Positions 33,484 to 44,335 of a stretch of 64,000 nt of DNA are shown in pieces. A program made the translations under genes and the position numbers. The stretch is from Ostrinia nubilalis (lineage: Eukaryota > Arthropoda > Insecta > Lepidoptera > Crambidae). The stretch lies in NCBI RefSeq assembly GCF_963855985.1, contig NW_026973569.1, forward strand, positions 124,001 to 188,000, in the 5' to 3' direction. The notes under the pieces are model-generated. The model had not been told where the DNA came from. It ran no database searches and saw nothing but the letters and a program-made list of their open reading frames with translations. Position 1 is the stretch's first letter; each line of letters begins with the position of its first letter.

Positions 33484-35390
33484 TTAGTTGTCTTGGTTTT
33501 CGACAGGTTTGACTTCATCGAAATGATGTCTTACGTGGCGTCTGTTTATCGACAGCGATAAGGTATGGTTGCTATGTACCTTGACAACTTTGTATGGGCC
33601 TTTCCATACAGGGGACAATGCCTTACGCATTCTCAAATGATTTTTTAACATAACGTACTGGCCTACTTTGTATTGTACTGGGCGAGTACGGGAATCATAA
33701 TAAGTTTTCGAAATGTTTTTTGATCTGTTAATGAACTCTATGGCTTTATCTCTGGTGTGTTTTAACCGATGTTGAAGCATTTTAACGTATTCTGGATACG
33801 TGGTGTTAGAGCTGTCATCGTATACTGAATCCGGTATACGAGATTTATATCCGAACAATAATTCGAATGGTGAATAATGTGTTGTCGAATGTACGGCTGT
33901 GTTATATGCGAGCATTGCTGTATAGACATATCGGGGCCAATTATCTTGTTTGTCGTTGACATACGACTTTAGATATTCTTTTAAGGTTGAATGCGATCTC
34001 TCTAAGGCACCTTGCGTTTGAGGATGATAGGGAGCGGACCACAGCTGTTTTGTTTTTAGGAAATCGCAAGTTTTCTTGAATACTTCGGCGGTGAAATTGG
34101 TGCCTTGATCGGTAAGTATATATTTTGGAATTCCAAATAATGAAATAAAATGTAGGAGGCATTCACATGACTCCTCAGCAGTATTACTACGAATTGGGTA
34201 AGCTATTGAGAATTTGGTAAGGTCATCTTGCATAGTCAGGATGTATCTGAGTTTGGCTGCGCCGGATTCTGGTAGGGGTCCTACTATATCAATGGATAAT
34301 CTCTCGAATGGGGAAGTTGAAGTGGATGTTATTATCATGGGCGCTCTGTTAGTTTTTCGTAGGGCTTTGTTTGTTTGGCAAGATGTGCACTTTTTAATGT
34401 AGTTTTCTATGTCGCTACGCATATTTTTCCAATAGAATCTTTCTTTTATTCGGTTTAACATTCTAATAGCACCTAAATGTCCGGCGATGGGAATGTCGTG
34501 GTTTTCTTTAAGGATTTTGGGAATTTCACTCAGCGATGGATATATAATGGAATCATGGTAAATATGGACTTGGATATTTGTTCCATTGAATAAATAACTG
34601 AACATATTGTATATTTCTACAAAGGAATGCCTGTCAAACGGATTTTTAAAATCAGATGTACTTATTTCGTTTATTGTGGGGTATGATATCATTATTTGGT
34701 CACGTGCATATTGCAGGGATTTAAAAATATCGGAGTAGGAGTAATCATCAAAGTGATGTACTTTCGTGAATAGGAACAGGTAAGTTTTGTTCTCGATTGT
34801 AAGAGGTAAGAATGTGTTTAAGGATCTTTCTAATTTCAGGAATTCACTGCGTTCGGGTTCTGGACAATTATCAATAATTTCTTGGACATAGGGCATGGAG
34901 TCATCCATGTCTATTGAGGTAGGTACAATGATCAACTTTTGGGTTCCCTTTAAGAGGGTTTCATTATGTTCGGTGATTTGGGTATCGTGTGACTTCGCAG
35001 GTGACTTCAGGAATTTACTATAGGTTTCGTCGGACACAGGTAAGGTTTCAGCTGATGGAGAAGGACCATCGTGGCAAGAGGAACTGGGAGAATGTAGGTT
35101 TCCAGGTGTTGGAGGATCTTCTAGATCGGGTAAGTTTGGAACTGGTAAATTCGATTGCGTTTCAGGAATAGGACTGGAGGGTTGCGCTGGATTTTGTAAG
35201 TGATTTTTATTTTCAGGGCTTGGAGCGGAAGGCTGCATCGCAGGTAAGTCGTTGATAGGGCTATATTGGAGGTCGATTTCACTGTCTCCTTCCAAGAGGT
35301 CGATACAGGGCATGCTGTCGCCTTCTTCGGAAAGAGCGGGGAGTTGAATACTTAGGTCTTCGAGGGTTAATTACCACGCGCCATTTTTGC
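33484..35390 (-). pseudogene. pol: Gypsy pol: linker and integrase
   Basis: A 609-codon frame (to 35313). Its first ~170 residues are Pro/Ser-rich (low complexity), then a spacer with FVEIYNMFSYLFNGT. Integrase follows: zinc finger H...H with CTSCQTNKALRK, catalytic core DIVGPLPES, TDQGTNFTAEVFKK and QGALERSHSTLKEYL (D, D, E). A C-terminal GPY-like module, LSPVWKGPYKVVKVH, ends the protein. The integrase looks intact. RT core and RNase H, expected immediately upstream, are missing, so the frame starts after a large deletion near 35313-35390. Confidence 0.88.
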
Positions 35391-35915
35391 GTGTTGGAAG
35401 CGTCTAGCTTCTTGGGAACGACCTAAATGGGTGATGACCATGGGGAATCGGAAGGTTCTATGATATTTTGTTCCAACATTTTGTCGATTTGTTTACGTAC
35501 TTCGGCTTTGTGGATTTCGGGAAATCGATAGGATTTGACGTGTAGGTATAGGAATATCTGTAGTGGTTTTGATTTCGTGTTTCAGGGCGTTGGTGTACGT
35601 TAGATTTTCTCCGGGAAGGTGGAAAATGTCGGAAAACTCGGAGCATAGTTGAAAGAGTGACTCTCTTTCTTCATGGTTGAGATGAGAAACACATAGTTGT
35701 TTGAGGACTTCTTCGGTACGTTTATGACAATCTGTCGCAACATTTTCGTGGTTTATTAAAAGGCAGGAGGTTGGTTTGTGAATTCGGATTCGCAATCTAA
35801 AGGACTGAGTTTGAGATTCAAATCGGATTTTAAGGTAATAGGGTTTTCTGACGTATTTATCACGGATAGATTTATTCTGTTATTATTTTTGACAACTACT
35901 AGGCAATTTGCAATT
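35391..35915 (-). pseudogene. pol: Gypsy pol: N-terminal RT stub
   Basis: Minus-strand fragments with CSEFSDIFHLPGENLTYTN and KHEIKTTTDIP are the start of a gypsy RT, followed (frameshifted near 35530) by the first RT motif around PWSSP (about 35430). The palm with the catalytic Asp motifs is absent. The right end (35916) is the insertion point of the DNA transposon, and pol continues beyond it at 41860. Confidence 0.82.
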
Positions 35916-36008
35916 GGACGTAGTTATGCAAACTAGAACTAACCCACAACATGTCACTATTGAGATAATTAGGTTTTTGTTTTAAAGGTATGTAGAAAAA
36001 AATAGGTA

Positions 36009-37259
36009 GGGGAGACCTAGGAGAGTTGTGACAGAGGTGAGTTGTGACAAGGGCGATTTCTCCTTACTTAATATAGTTAGGAAGCTGGTAAAAACGCTTG
36101 TTTGTCGCTTTTAAGACGCTCTTCTTGACTAAGTACATGCGGGCGGGCGCATGAGACACGGTTACGTAAATATGACGTCTGTGTACAAAAAAATGCGAAA
36201 AGTAAGTTTTTCTTCAAAAAATGATTTCAATTTATATCATGTTTTAGTATAATGTGCACTGTTGTGTTATTTTTTCTCAAGTTGCATGGTTATTCAGGTC
36301 TCAAAATGTAGCACCGATGTTTTGTGTGCGCATCGTGTTTAGAAAATAAAAATGATTATTCGAACCAAGTCGTCATTTTAAACACCTAGGAGAGTTGTGA
36401 CAGCCTGTCACAACTCTCCTAGCTTACTTAATTTTTCCGATGGGCCATTTCCACGATGTTTTTAGATGTTTTTTTGTGTGTTAGTAGGTTCATAATTTGT
36501 ATAATTGCATGCTGTTACTTTTTTGATTCAGAATGCCTCATAACTATACATGAAAGCCATATAGAGGAACTGCTTGCTAAAGTCGAAATCTAGGACCTAG
36601 CTTATGAAGTGATTAGGTTAAAGGGTTAAAGTTTAAGATATGCTGCGACCTCTTACAATCTAAACTTGTCAAGATTATATTAAGAAGAAAGAGGCTTATC
36701 AAGTAAACCCAGAAGGCGAAGCTCCGTCTATGGATTATACCACCGCGACTATTTTATTTTTATAGAAGAGAAAGAAAATAATATAGGTATTAAGTGACTA
36801 TAATATTAGCTAAAAAATATAATAAAAAAAAAATCCAGGGTCGTGGGAGAAAAATGAAAACTGGAGAAATGTGGCTCAATCTGTGTAACGACATCCTATA
36901 ACTATTTGTTTTAACTGGTAGGTACTAAAGGATGATTAAAGTACTTTTTTGCTAAAAATTATATTTGATTGAGTATTATGGTATTTTTTATATCTAATAG
37001 ATGAAATACAATGCTGTCACAACTCACCTCGGTACCTGTCACAACTTACCTCGGTGCTAGGAGAGTTGTGACAGAGGGAGTGGTCTAAGATTTTGGTGAT
37101 TTTCTTAGAAACCCTAATACTTTAGTTAACTTTGGTGATTGTTTTGAAAACAGAAGGAACGGCGCTACATTAATTTGTATGATTTATAGCTGTGGAATGT
37201 TTTTTGAGTGAGATATGGCCCCTAAAGTAAAAAGTGTCACAACTCTCCTAGGTCTCCCC
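36009..37259 (+). mobile_element. Degenerate pogo-like (Tc1/mariner) element
   Basis: 1251 bp, TIR GGGGAGACCTAGGAGAGTTG with TA on both sides (36007-36008, 37260-37261). The core GAGAGTTGTGACA is repeated inside in both directions (near 36041, an inverted pair at 36391-36421, and a cluster at 37015-37075), suggesting extra transposase sites. Plus-strand codons from ATG 36532 read MPHNYT, then with stops and shifts KPYRGT, LAYEVIRLKG and SLRYAATSYNLN. This is the pipsqueak-type helix-turn-helix at the start of pogo transposases. The catalytic domain is gone. Confidence 0.85.
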
Positions 37260-37600
37260 TAAGTTTTATGAGATAAATAACTTAACAATGTTAAAGGACA
37301 GTATTGGCAAGAATATAGGAAAACAACATAATTCTAATTTATGGCAGTTTAGTGTTTATTTAGGATCAAAAACCTGATGGTTCCTTTTTGCAAAACTATT
37401 GTATTGTGGGTTGGTTCTTTTTTGATTTTCTTTTTAAGAAAAACAAATGATAAATAAATGTTTCTTTTCATATTTTTTTATTGAAACTTGAACATAAAAA
37501 CAATTTATACTGCTTTTACACACAAAAATGGTTAATAACTAAACAATTACATTAAACAGAAACAACTAGGTATTATTCATCATCTTGTACATACAATTAC
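37260..37600. other. 3' region of the DDE transposon
   Basis: AT-rich, non-coding. Contains TGGGTTGGTTCTTTTTT (about 37402), matching the subterminal motif of the element, and the 3' untranslated part of the transposase gene with AAATAAATG-like signals on the plus strand only. Confidence 0.4.
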
Positions 37601-40018
37601 TTAATCAGCATCTTCAACTTCTACTTCAAAATCAATAGTACCAGAAAACCCATCTATGTCGTCTTGAACAGTTGAACTTCCGGTTAATTTTTTATAATAT
37701 TCTTGAGCATCATCTGGAATAAGATGCAGCAAACTTTTTAAGTCATTCAACTTTGCTTCAGGAATAGGTTTTCTATTAGGCCAAAGCGGATCCATTGCTT
37801 GTTTCGTTAATAGCCCTGTATTTCCTCGTAAACTTTTCTTTATATTTACTTCAATATGGTCATCATTCAGGTTTGATCTCATAAAAATCGAAAACTCATC
37901 TTCTTTTTTGAGCATTATTTCTTTTGTATTAAGCCAAGACACTTTAGAGCCATCAGTAGCTTTCTTCCTGTTTGTTATTTTCTTTTCTAGGTTAGCACTT
38001 GACAAAAAATCTTCCGTTTTCATTCTCTGAACTTGCATTGGTTTATTCTTCTTGCATACCTGCATTATTTGCATATAGTCCTCTGGCGTATATAATCTTT
38101 GTTGCAATTTTAAAGCACATTCGATTCGGCCAAAATCAGTATCATTCGGCAGGAAACTGTGACCGGATTCTAAAAAGCGTAGCCTGATCGTTTCTAGTGT
38201 TGGGTGATCGTTTAATAAAGCTTTTAGCATCAACGTTAGTTTAATATTTCGGTTTTGACCTCCGCAAGAGTCACTCCAAAGTATTAAGTTTTTCACGCCG
38301 CTATCACCAAACCTTTCTATTATATGCTTATACAAACAGGAGCCTACTTCTTGAGATCCCATTCCCGCTTCACCTTCCACCCAAACATTGCAATGTGCCT
38401 GGTCATTGCTTCCTGAGTGGATTCCTAAATTGTACACCCATAGTTGTCTTTTGTAGAATACTACATTAGTTGGTATACGCGGAAGGGGTAGCGTTTTTTG
38501 CAGGTCGAATGTTATTGTTTCGGTGAATCGATCTTCTTTAGCTAATTGCATATCGTTTTTGAGTTGCTGTTGCAGTGCTTCTGCTTTTTGTAAGTGTTCA
38601 CTGTGAGCGTCTTCCAGCATAGCCTTTTCTTCTTCAGACGCTTTTAATTTTTTGCTAGAAAAGTAGTCGCATTTGTTACATGTATCCTTTTTTAAAGGTT
38701 TTGTGCGAAGATTAAACTTCGTGAGAAATACGCGTTTGACTTTTGAAAAAGAGAGCACCTTCTGTCCAGCCAATTTTGCTTCATCTTCGTATAGCTTATA
38801 AATTGTAGGGAGAGTCATATCAGATCTCAAAAATTTTGCATCGTTACAATCTGCTCGGCGATAGTGGGAGACATATGTTGGCAGTTTTTGTATAACATTT
38901 ATGATAAACTCTTCGCTTTCGTTAGTTGCTCTATTGTGTCCTCCTTGGGAACCTCGTTTATCTGTTATGCATTCGTCGCGTTTTTTGCACAGAGATGTAT
39001 TTACCCTTTTGGATGTTGTCTGAAGGGTGTTTAAAAACATTTTCTTGCAAACTAGTACATCATTTAGATGATATATTCGAGTAAAGGTCTTTTTCTTTGA
39101 ATGATTACTAGAAGCAGAAACATATGAACGTTTAATTGGGTTTTCCTTCACGCAAGCTGCAATAAACATATTTTGTGCTGCATAAGTGCCTAAAGCATAT
39201 AATTTTTGGAATTCGGATAATCTTTTCTCCCTCGAAATCTTCTCTTGACATTTTTTTGGACAGTTACAGTTATAATCTAAAAATGGCTTTGGATCAATTC
39301 TTTGTTTCCTAGAGTTGACATAGGGCAAATTTTGGTACTTCCTTTTCTTCCTTTCTTCTTGAGTGTGACCACCATACTTTCTCTTTCTACCCTTTTTTGG
39401 CCTACCTAAAGGAGATCTAGTTGCTTCAGAAGTGTTCTCTTGCAAGATTTGATTGGAATGGCTGGAAGTTTGAGTTTCAGTGTCATCAGTATTAGTTTCA
39501 GAATATATGTTTGGTATAGAGTTAATCAGTGATTCTGATTCTCCTGAACTATTATCACTGCCGCCAGTATAATTTTCCCCAACAAAATCCGGGTCTTGTA
39601 CTGAGTCGTCATCATCAAATATCACTTCAGTATATCGACAGTTGATCGGGGAAGGTGCTTTGATTGGGCCTTGGACTTATGGGACGAGACACAGGTGTGA
39701 TTCTATTCTCATTAATTGTTTCATGAAGCGTAACATCAGGTTCAGAACGTTTTATGTGCTGGACAATGCTAGGAGAGGAGTTAGTGAATATTTGTTTGTC
39801 ATGCGTTATTTCATTGTGATTGCTAAGTGGTCTAGGAGTTAACGGAGAATAGGGTGGAGGCTCTATACTCTTTTCCTCAACATCTTCATTACATCTTGTG
39901 TTAAAATACCCCGAGCACCCCATGCCAGGAAAAAGCTGTTCGACACTCTCCTCGCAACTGATTTCATGAGTCGAAACTTCATGCTCACTTTTGCGATTGG
40001 TATCGGCACAAGGCAAAG
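37601..40018 (-). CDS. DDE-type transposase, main exon(s)
   Basis: A frame of ~674 codons (37601 to ~39640, no in-frame ATG at its left limit) is preceded by an exon in a different frame (39627-40018). Domains: acidic start, AT-hook-like GRPKKGRKRK (~74-83), Cys cluster NCNCPKKC (~119), a conserved region with KRGSQGGHNRAT and YVSHYRR, zinc motif CNKCDYF (~316), then a catalytic core with FDLQKTLPLP (D374), WSDSCGGQNRN (D452) and GHSFLPNDTDFGRIE (E502). I read these as a DDE triad. The exon at 40018 starts after a strong acceptor. How the two frames join near 39640 is unclear: a frameshift or a small unseen intron. Coding integrity of the core suggests recent activity. Confidence 0.7.
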
Positions 40019-40196
40019 CTGCAGAAGAAAGAAGAAAGAAAAGTATTAAGCGAAACAAATAAACACACATTCGCATCCGGGACCAAGCAAGTTGTACATA
40101 CATATACAAATAAGGATTTGAGGAATAATATAAAACTGAAAACGACATGCTGCTGAAATATGTTAGCATTTAGAAAAACTTAAATTTAAAATTTAA

Positions 40197-40447
40197 AAAA
40201 CCCCCGACACTAAAAACCTCTAAAAATAATAATAAGAACAACTTAATTTTAGGTAGGTAGGTACCTAAGTATTCATATTTCTATAGAGAAAACGCCGCAT
40301 CGGGGGGACCGCTCTTCAATTTTTTAATATTTATAACTTACCTATACCTATGTTTTCTCTATAGAAACATTAATACTTAGGTAGGTACCTACCTAAAATA
40401 AAGTTGTTATTATTATTCATTTTAGAGGTTTTTAGTGTCGGGGGTTT
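40197..40447. mobile_element. Palindromic MITE (AACCCCCGACAC) in transposase intron
   Basis: ~250 bp, arms AACCCCCGACACTAAAAACC and complement, with further inverted TTAGGTAGGTAGGTACCTAAG and GTTTTCTCTATAG. TTAA lies at both borders (40193-40196, 40448-40451), suggesting a piggyBac-like target choice. The A/T-rich flanks (TTTAAAA both sides) leave the exact duplication ambiguous. Note a central asymmetric CGGGGGGACCGC. Confidence 0.75.
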
Positions 40448-40589
40448 TTAAAATGTTTTATTTAAGTTTTTTATTTCACTCTTTTTGTAAGTATACTACA
40501 CATTAGTATTTTTTGTTAACTTTAGAACCGATTAACCCATTTTCATTAAACATTACATACATAACATATTTTGTAGGCTAAAAAAGTTA

Positions 40590-40776
40590 GGCTGGTTTTA
40601 GCGTCACGTGGACCGTCCAGTGCGGACCCGCTCCGCACGGCCAATCTGTATGAACTAGGGAGCGTTTTAGAGTAGGTAATGCGGTCCGGAGAAACCGCTC
40701 CGCTCCCTAGCCGTTCATACAAATCGGCTGTGCGGAGCGATCCGCACTGACAATCCGCGTGACACTAAAACCAGCC
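40590..40776. mobile_element. TTA-flanked palindromic MITE (PIF/Harbinger-like) in intron
   Basis: 187 bp, TIR GGCTGGTTTTAGCGTCACG with complement, TTA duplications at 40587-40589 and 40777-40779. A 3-bp TTA duplication is characteristic of PIF/Harbinger. The arms contain GTGCGGA/TCCGCAC repeats. Confidence 0.82.
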
Positions 40777-41047
40777 TTAAGGATCGCGATAAACGTTCAT
40801 TCAGGACGTTAACTAGCTTTATTTTTGTTTATGAAAGAACAACCATAAATGTAAATGGGTCAATGACCTTTTTTCTCTTGTTAAAATAGCACATACTTTT
40901 GTGCTGTTAACAAACATACCCGTATTTAACTTCTTTGTAGAAGAACTTAATCAATATCATTGCCTGTTTATGTCTGTTAGTTATTTACAAAATAAAATAA
41001 TTTAAGGTTAGAACAAAAACTGAAATTAGTAATTATTATTTACTTAC

Positions 41048-41141
41048 CAACACCGCTGTAGTTTTCATCTTCATCATCTGAGCTATTTTGAAGGCAAGCA
41101 CTCACAAGTGCCCTTGTTCGAGCACTCAACTTCTTATTCAT
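41048..41141 (-). CDS. DDE transposase, first exon
   Basis: ATG at 41141 opens MNKKLSARTRALVSACLQNS and an acidic SSDDEDENYSG, ending at a consensus donor, G then GTAAGTAA (exon end 41048). Splicing to the acceptor at 40018/40019 (ttctttcttctgcag) keeps phase 1 and continues as ALPCADTNRKSEHE. The 1029-bp intron holds two MITEs, so the gene could still be spliced around them. Confidence 0.72.
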
Positions 41142-41859
41142 ACTTTTTTGAAATGAGATCGAAGCACAGTAGAAAATGTACAAGTGAATGTGTCAGTGTT
41201 ACCCGCTAATATTTCGTGTTGCTATTTTATAATACGATAGTTTATGGTAGATAATGGTAGATTTTATGTTTAATATAACTATCACCTGGGAAAAATATGA
41301 CTCTTACATAATAATCATAATTACTATGTATTAGCGACAAAGGTAACGCATTTCTATTTCTATCCAATATTCATTTTTCTAAACGCAAACCAAACCCAAG
41401 CTGCTTAGACCTTTATTTTTTTCGAATTTTATGAAACATACGTAAGGAACTATGCATCTTGGTTATTTTTAAGCCCATTTATTTAATTCGCAAAACAGAA
41501 CCAAGCCACATGGTTCCCACAAGAAAATAAAAATACAATATCTTGTAGGAACCATGTGGCTTGGTTCTATTTTGCGAATCGAATAAATGTGTTTAAAAAG
41601 AACCAAGATGCTTAGTTCCTTATAGAAAATTAAATTTAAATTACTTTAAGTACCATGCTACACGAGTCCGTTTTGCTTATAAAAAGTGCCTCAAAATTTT
41701 GGGTTGGTACCTTAGCTGGCTTCTTTTTTTGCTTTGTGGCTTGCTATATCGACCAGGACTTTTTTTGAGGAGATGCTAGACACCATACACAGTCTATCTA
41801 CATACATAACTCAATTTCACTCAAAGTGAGGGTTGGTTCTAGTTTGCATAACTATGTCC
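41142..41859. other. 5' region of the DDE transposon
   Basis: Probable promoter side of the transposase gene. Contains a ~45-bp-arm inverted repeat (GAACCAAGCCACATGGTTCC near 41500 and its complement near 41550, with matching outer arms at 41440 and 41610) and GGGTTGGTTCTAG subterminal sequence next to the TIR. Confidence 0.5.
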
Positions 41860-42700
41860 AATTAATAGGTTATCGGAAACTTTTTGGTCGAGGATTAATC
41901 CTTGTTTTATTTCAGGATTCGATACTGAACATTCAATAATGGTTACGGTTCTGGGAGGTATAATGTAGGCAGGATCATGGAAATGTAATTTAATGGACGT
42001 TTTACTGAGGTATAGAAGGTTTTTGTTATAATTGATGCTGCAACTATGAGCATTGAGCATGTCAGAACCGATTATTCCATCGTAGGGTAAATGTATTGCG
42101 TCTATGACATGGAATGAATGTGATACATTTAATTTGGGAAATTATAATTTCAATTGGAAGTGACCTCTGGTGTGGATTGTTTCTTCAGCAGGGTCAATTC
42201 CTTTCAATTGGATGGTTTCTTTGGTGAGTTTAGGATGTTTTTGGATACATGAATGTTTCAGCAGACTTACTGAGGATCCTGAGTCGACTAGTAATGATAA
42301 TGGGATGTCGGATACAGAGGATTTTACTAGGACATGGGGTAGTAATGTCTTTGCAGGATTGTTGATGATTTCGAATATATTCGATTTAGCAGGATTTGGC
42401 AGGTCAACCTTGATAGGCTGCTGCACGGATACAGAGGATTTAGCACATTTTGGCAGGTCAACCTTTTTAGGCTGCTGCACGGATACAGAGGATTTAGCAC
42501 GTTTTGGCAGGTCAACCTTGATAGGCTGCTGCACGGATACAGAGGATTTAGCAGGTTTTGGCAGGTCAACCTTGATAGGCTGCTGCACGGATACAGAGGA
42601 TTTAGCAGGTTTTGGCAGGTCAACCTTGATAGGTTGCTGCACGGATACAGAGGATTTAGTACATTTTTGGGTGTCGATTTCACAATTGTGAGGTCCCGCA
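41860..42700 (-). pseudogene. pol: Gypsy protease with an 18-residue coding repeat
   Basis: Read right to left: a run of five 54-bp repeats (about 42395-42660), each coding QQP(I/K)KVDLPKxAKSSVSV. Then an aspartic protease with SLLVDSGSSVSLLK (catalytic DSG) and, after a frame change near 42140, the continuation RTVTIIECSVSNPEIKQGL and DQKVSDNLLI up to the AATT insertion site at 41860. The joint with gag near 42700 needs a frame change, as usual in retroelements. Frame breaks suggest decay. Confidence 0.8.
42395..42660 (-). repeat. 54-bp coding minisatellite in gypsy pol
   Basis: Five direct repeats of period 54 (GGCAGGTCAACCTTGATAGG...CACGGATACAGAGGATTTAG). All three minus frames are open across it because the period is a multiple of three. 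It forms a flexible linker between gag and protease. Confidence 0.85.
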
Positions 42701-42719
42701 CGACACCGGGACGAGACGG

Positions 42720-43787
42720 TTACTCGTTTTTTGAGTGATTGTCGACGGTATCATACCCGTCGGTTGATTCGGACGGATATTCGTCATCGATGGGTTCCGA
42801 TGATTCATCGGACACGAAGTGAATTCGATGGGATGGTCCGGGCTGGTTTCGATCAAAGTTACGGAAACGGTTATTATTAAATTCCCTTTTGCGACATTGC
42901 TCCAGGGTGTGTCCTGCGTTTTTACAATATCTGCAGAACGGACGGGAAGAATTGTTGTTGGAATTGGAATTGTTGTTGGAATTGGAATTGTTGTTAGGTC
43001 GGTTGGAGCCGAAATTGGATCTTTGATTCGATTGGTTGGAAAAGCTTTGGTTACGGTTACGGTTAAATTGATTTGGATTTGGCCTGGATAGCGCCTGTTG
43101 GATTCTTTCTTCGGATATAGCAATGTTGATCGCTTCGTTTAGGGATCGAGGCGATTTGCACCTAACGAATGTGGACAACCGGGGCAATAGGCCCATTTGA
43201 AAATGGTGGAGGGCCAGTTCCTCCATGGCCGCGGTTCTCCCAATCATCTCTCGGCTTTTGTGTCCGTGTGAGATCGAAATTTCTGTTAATAGTTGGGACA
43301 AACAGGTCTCAATTTTTAGAGCGTACTGGCTAACAGGTTCAGTCGGGTTTTGTTTGCAATCTTGCAGGTCAGTGAGGAGGTAAGCGTAGTGTTCCCTCTC
43401 ACTGAACTGGGTTTTGAGGAAATCTTTTAGTTGATGCCAGTTGGCGAACTCTTTGATGGAGCAAGCCGTTTCGGCCTTGCCCTGCAGCTGGCATAGAATA
43501 TATTTAAAAAGTATGTCCCTTTGGGATTCCGATGCTAGCTCGTAAGCGTTGTTGCAGTTGACAAGAAATGAATTAAGTTGCTCGCGGCAACCGTCGTAGG
43601 GTTTAATGAATTTGAGTAAGGTGGATAATTCGATTTCTGATTTGACTACTACTGCTGTTTTTCTCTTACTCTGGGATCTAGTAGAAGGTCCAGGAGGGGG
43701 TAAATGCTGGTCCTGGCCTTCGTCATCTACGTCTGTTAGAACCACTTCGGGTCTCTTAAATTTTGGACTATTGGATCTCTCTGCCAT
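42720..43787 (-). CDS. gag: Gypsy gag
   Basis: 355 codons, ATG at 43787 (MAERSNSPKFKRPE). A capsid-like helical region (about 60-220: LLKFIKPYDGCREQLNSFL, WHQLKDFLKTQFSE) is followed by a Asn/Arg/Ser-rich tract, one CCHC zinc knuckle CRYCKNAGHTLEQC (near 287-300), and an acidic tail. It forms the particle and binds the element RNA. The frame is undamaged. A second frame overlapping the 3' part (42680-43123) is the Asn-rich region out of frame. Confidence 0.88.
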   Translation of the reverse strand: MAERSNSPKFKRPEVVLTDVDDEGQDQHLPPPGPSTRSQSKRKTAVVVKSEIELSTLLKFIKPYDGCREQLNSFLVNCNNAYELASESQRDILFKYILCQLQGKAETACSIKEFANWHQLKDFLKTQFSEREHYAYLLTDLQDCKQNPTEPVSQYALKIETCLSQLLTEISISHGHKSREMIGRTAAMEELALHHFQMGLLPRLSTFVRCKSPRSLNEAINIAISEERIQQALSRPNPNQFNRNRNQSFSNQSNQRSNFGSNRPNNNSNSNNNSNSNNNSSRPFCRYCKNAGHTLEQCRKREFNNNRFRNFDRNQPGPSHRIHFVSDESSEPIDDEYPSESTDGYDTVDNHSKNE

Positions 43788-44335
43788 TTTGGTACAATAT
43801 GAATTAATTCAACAACAAAAATAGAACAACAATTGGATTTAGAATAACACACAAAAAGATTAAAAATTACGATAGCTAAAATCGGACGAGCAATGACCTA
43901 GTTACTCACTGGAATGCGGATAGCGCGATAAGGACGATCATTCCCGGAACTGGAAGCTGGAAGTCGCGCTGCTCTCGGCGAAATGTATGCTTGTTGATAA
44001 GCCTCGCTCCGTTGCGTCACTGGATGCTCGCTTGCCGGTCGCAGCACGAAATTGTGCGCAACAGTGGGCAAACGGCTGTTCTCGGTGGAGACCGGCTGTG
44101 GATGATGCACACAGCAGTGGGCCTCTCAGGAACTCAGGAACGTTGGAAGACTTGGGCCGGGCCGGAACTCGGTATGGTATTGGATTATTGGAAGTTCACA
44201 CAGTGGAGTCGGCGCTTACACACAACACGGCACACACACGCGTCGAGACTGGATTTATAGATTTTACTTGGTTTAAAACTGAACTGTAGACGTTGACCGG
44301 GGACTCTTTTTGAATCCCTTTGCGCTGCCACCAAA
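43788..44335 (-). promoter_or_regulatory. Gypsy leader with primer-binding region
   Basis: Between the 5' LTR and gag ATG. Directly after the LTR the minus strand reads TTTGGTGGCAGCGCAAAGGG, the expected place for the tRNA primer-binding site; I could not name the tRNA. The rest is GC-richer non-coding leader. Plus-strand frames here are chance. Confidence 0.6.

Larger units (their letters stand above)
35916..41859 (-). mobile_element. 5.9 kb DDE DNA transposon (possibly Sola-like) in gypsy pol
   Basis: TIRs GGAC(G/A)TAGTTATGCAAACTAG at both ends, with a 4-bp AATT duplication (35912-35915, 41860-41863). The pol coding sequence is continuous when the element and one AATT are mentally removed, which fixes the borders. 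It carries one spliced gene on the minus strand for a DDE-type protein. 4-bp AT-rich duplications are known for Sola elements, but superfamily assignment is inference. A subterminal motif GGTTGGTTCT and its complement occur near both ends. Insertions inside it: pogo 36009-37259, MITEs 40197-40447 and 40590-40776. Confidence 0.82.

Noticed and set aside
42170..42701. Other frames over the 54-bp repeats
   Set aside because: The repeat period is a multiple of three, so several frames stay open; only the frame leading into the DSG protease is meaningful.
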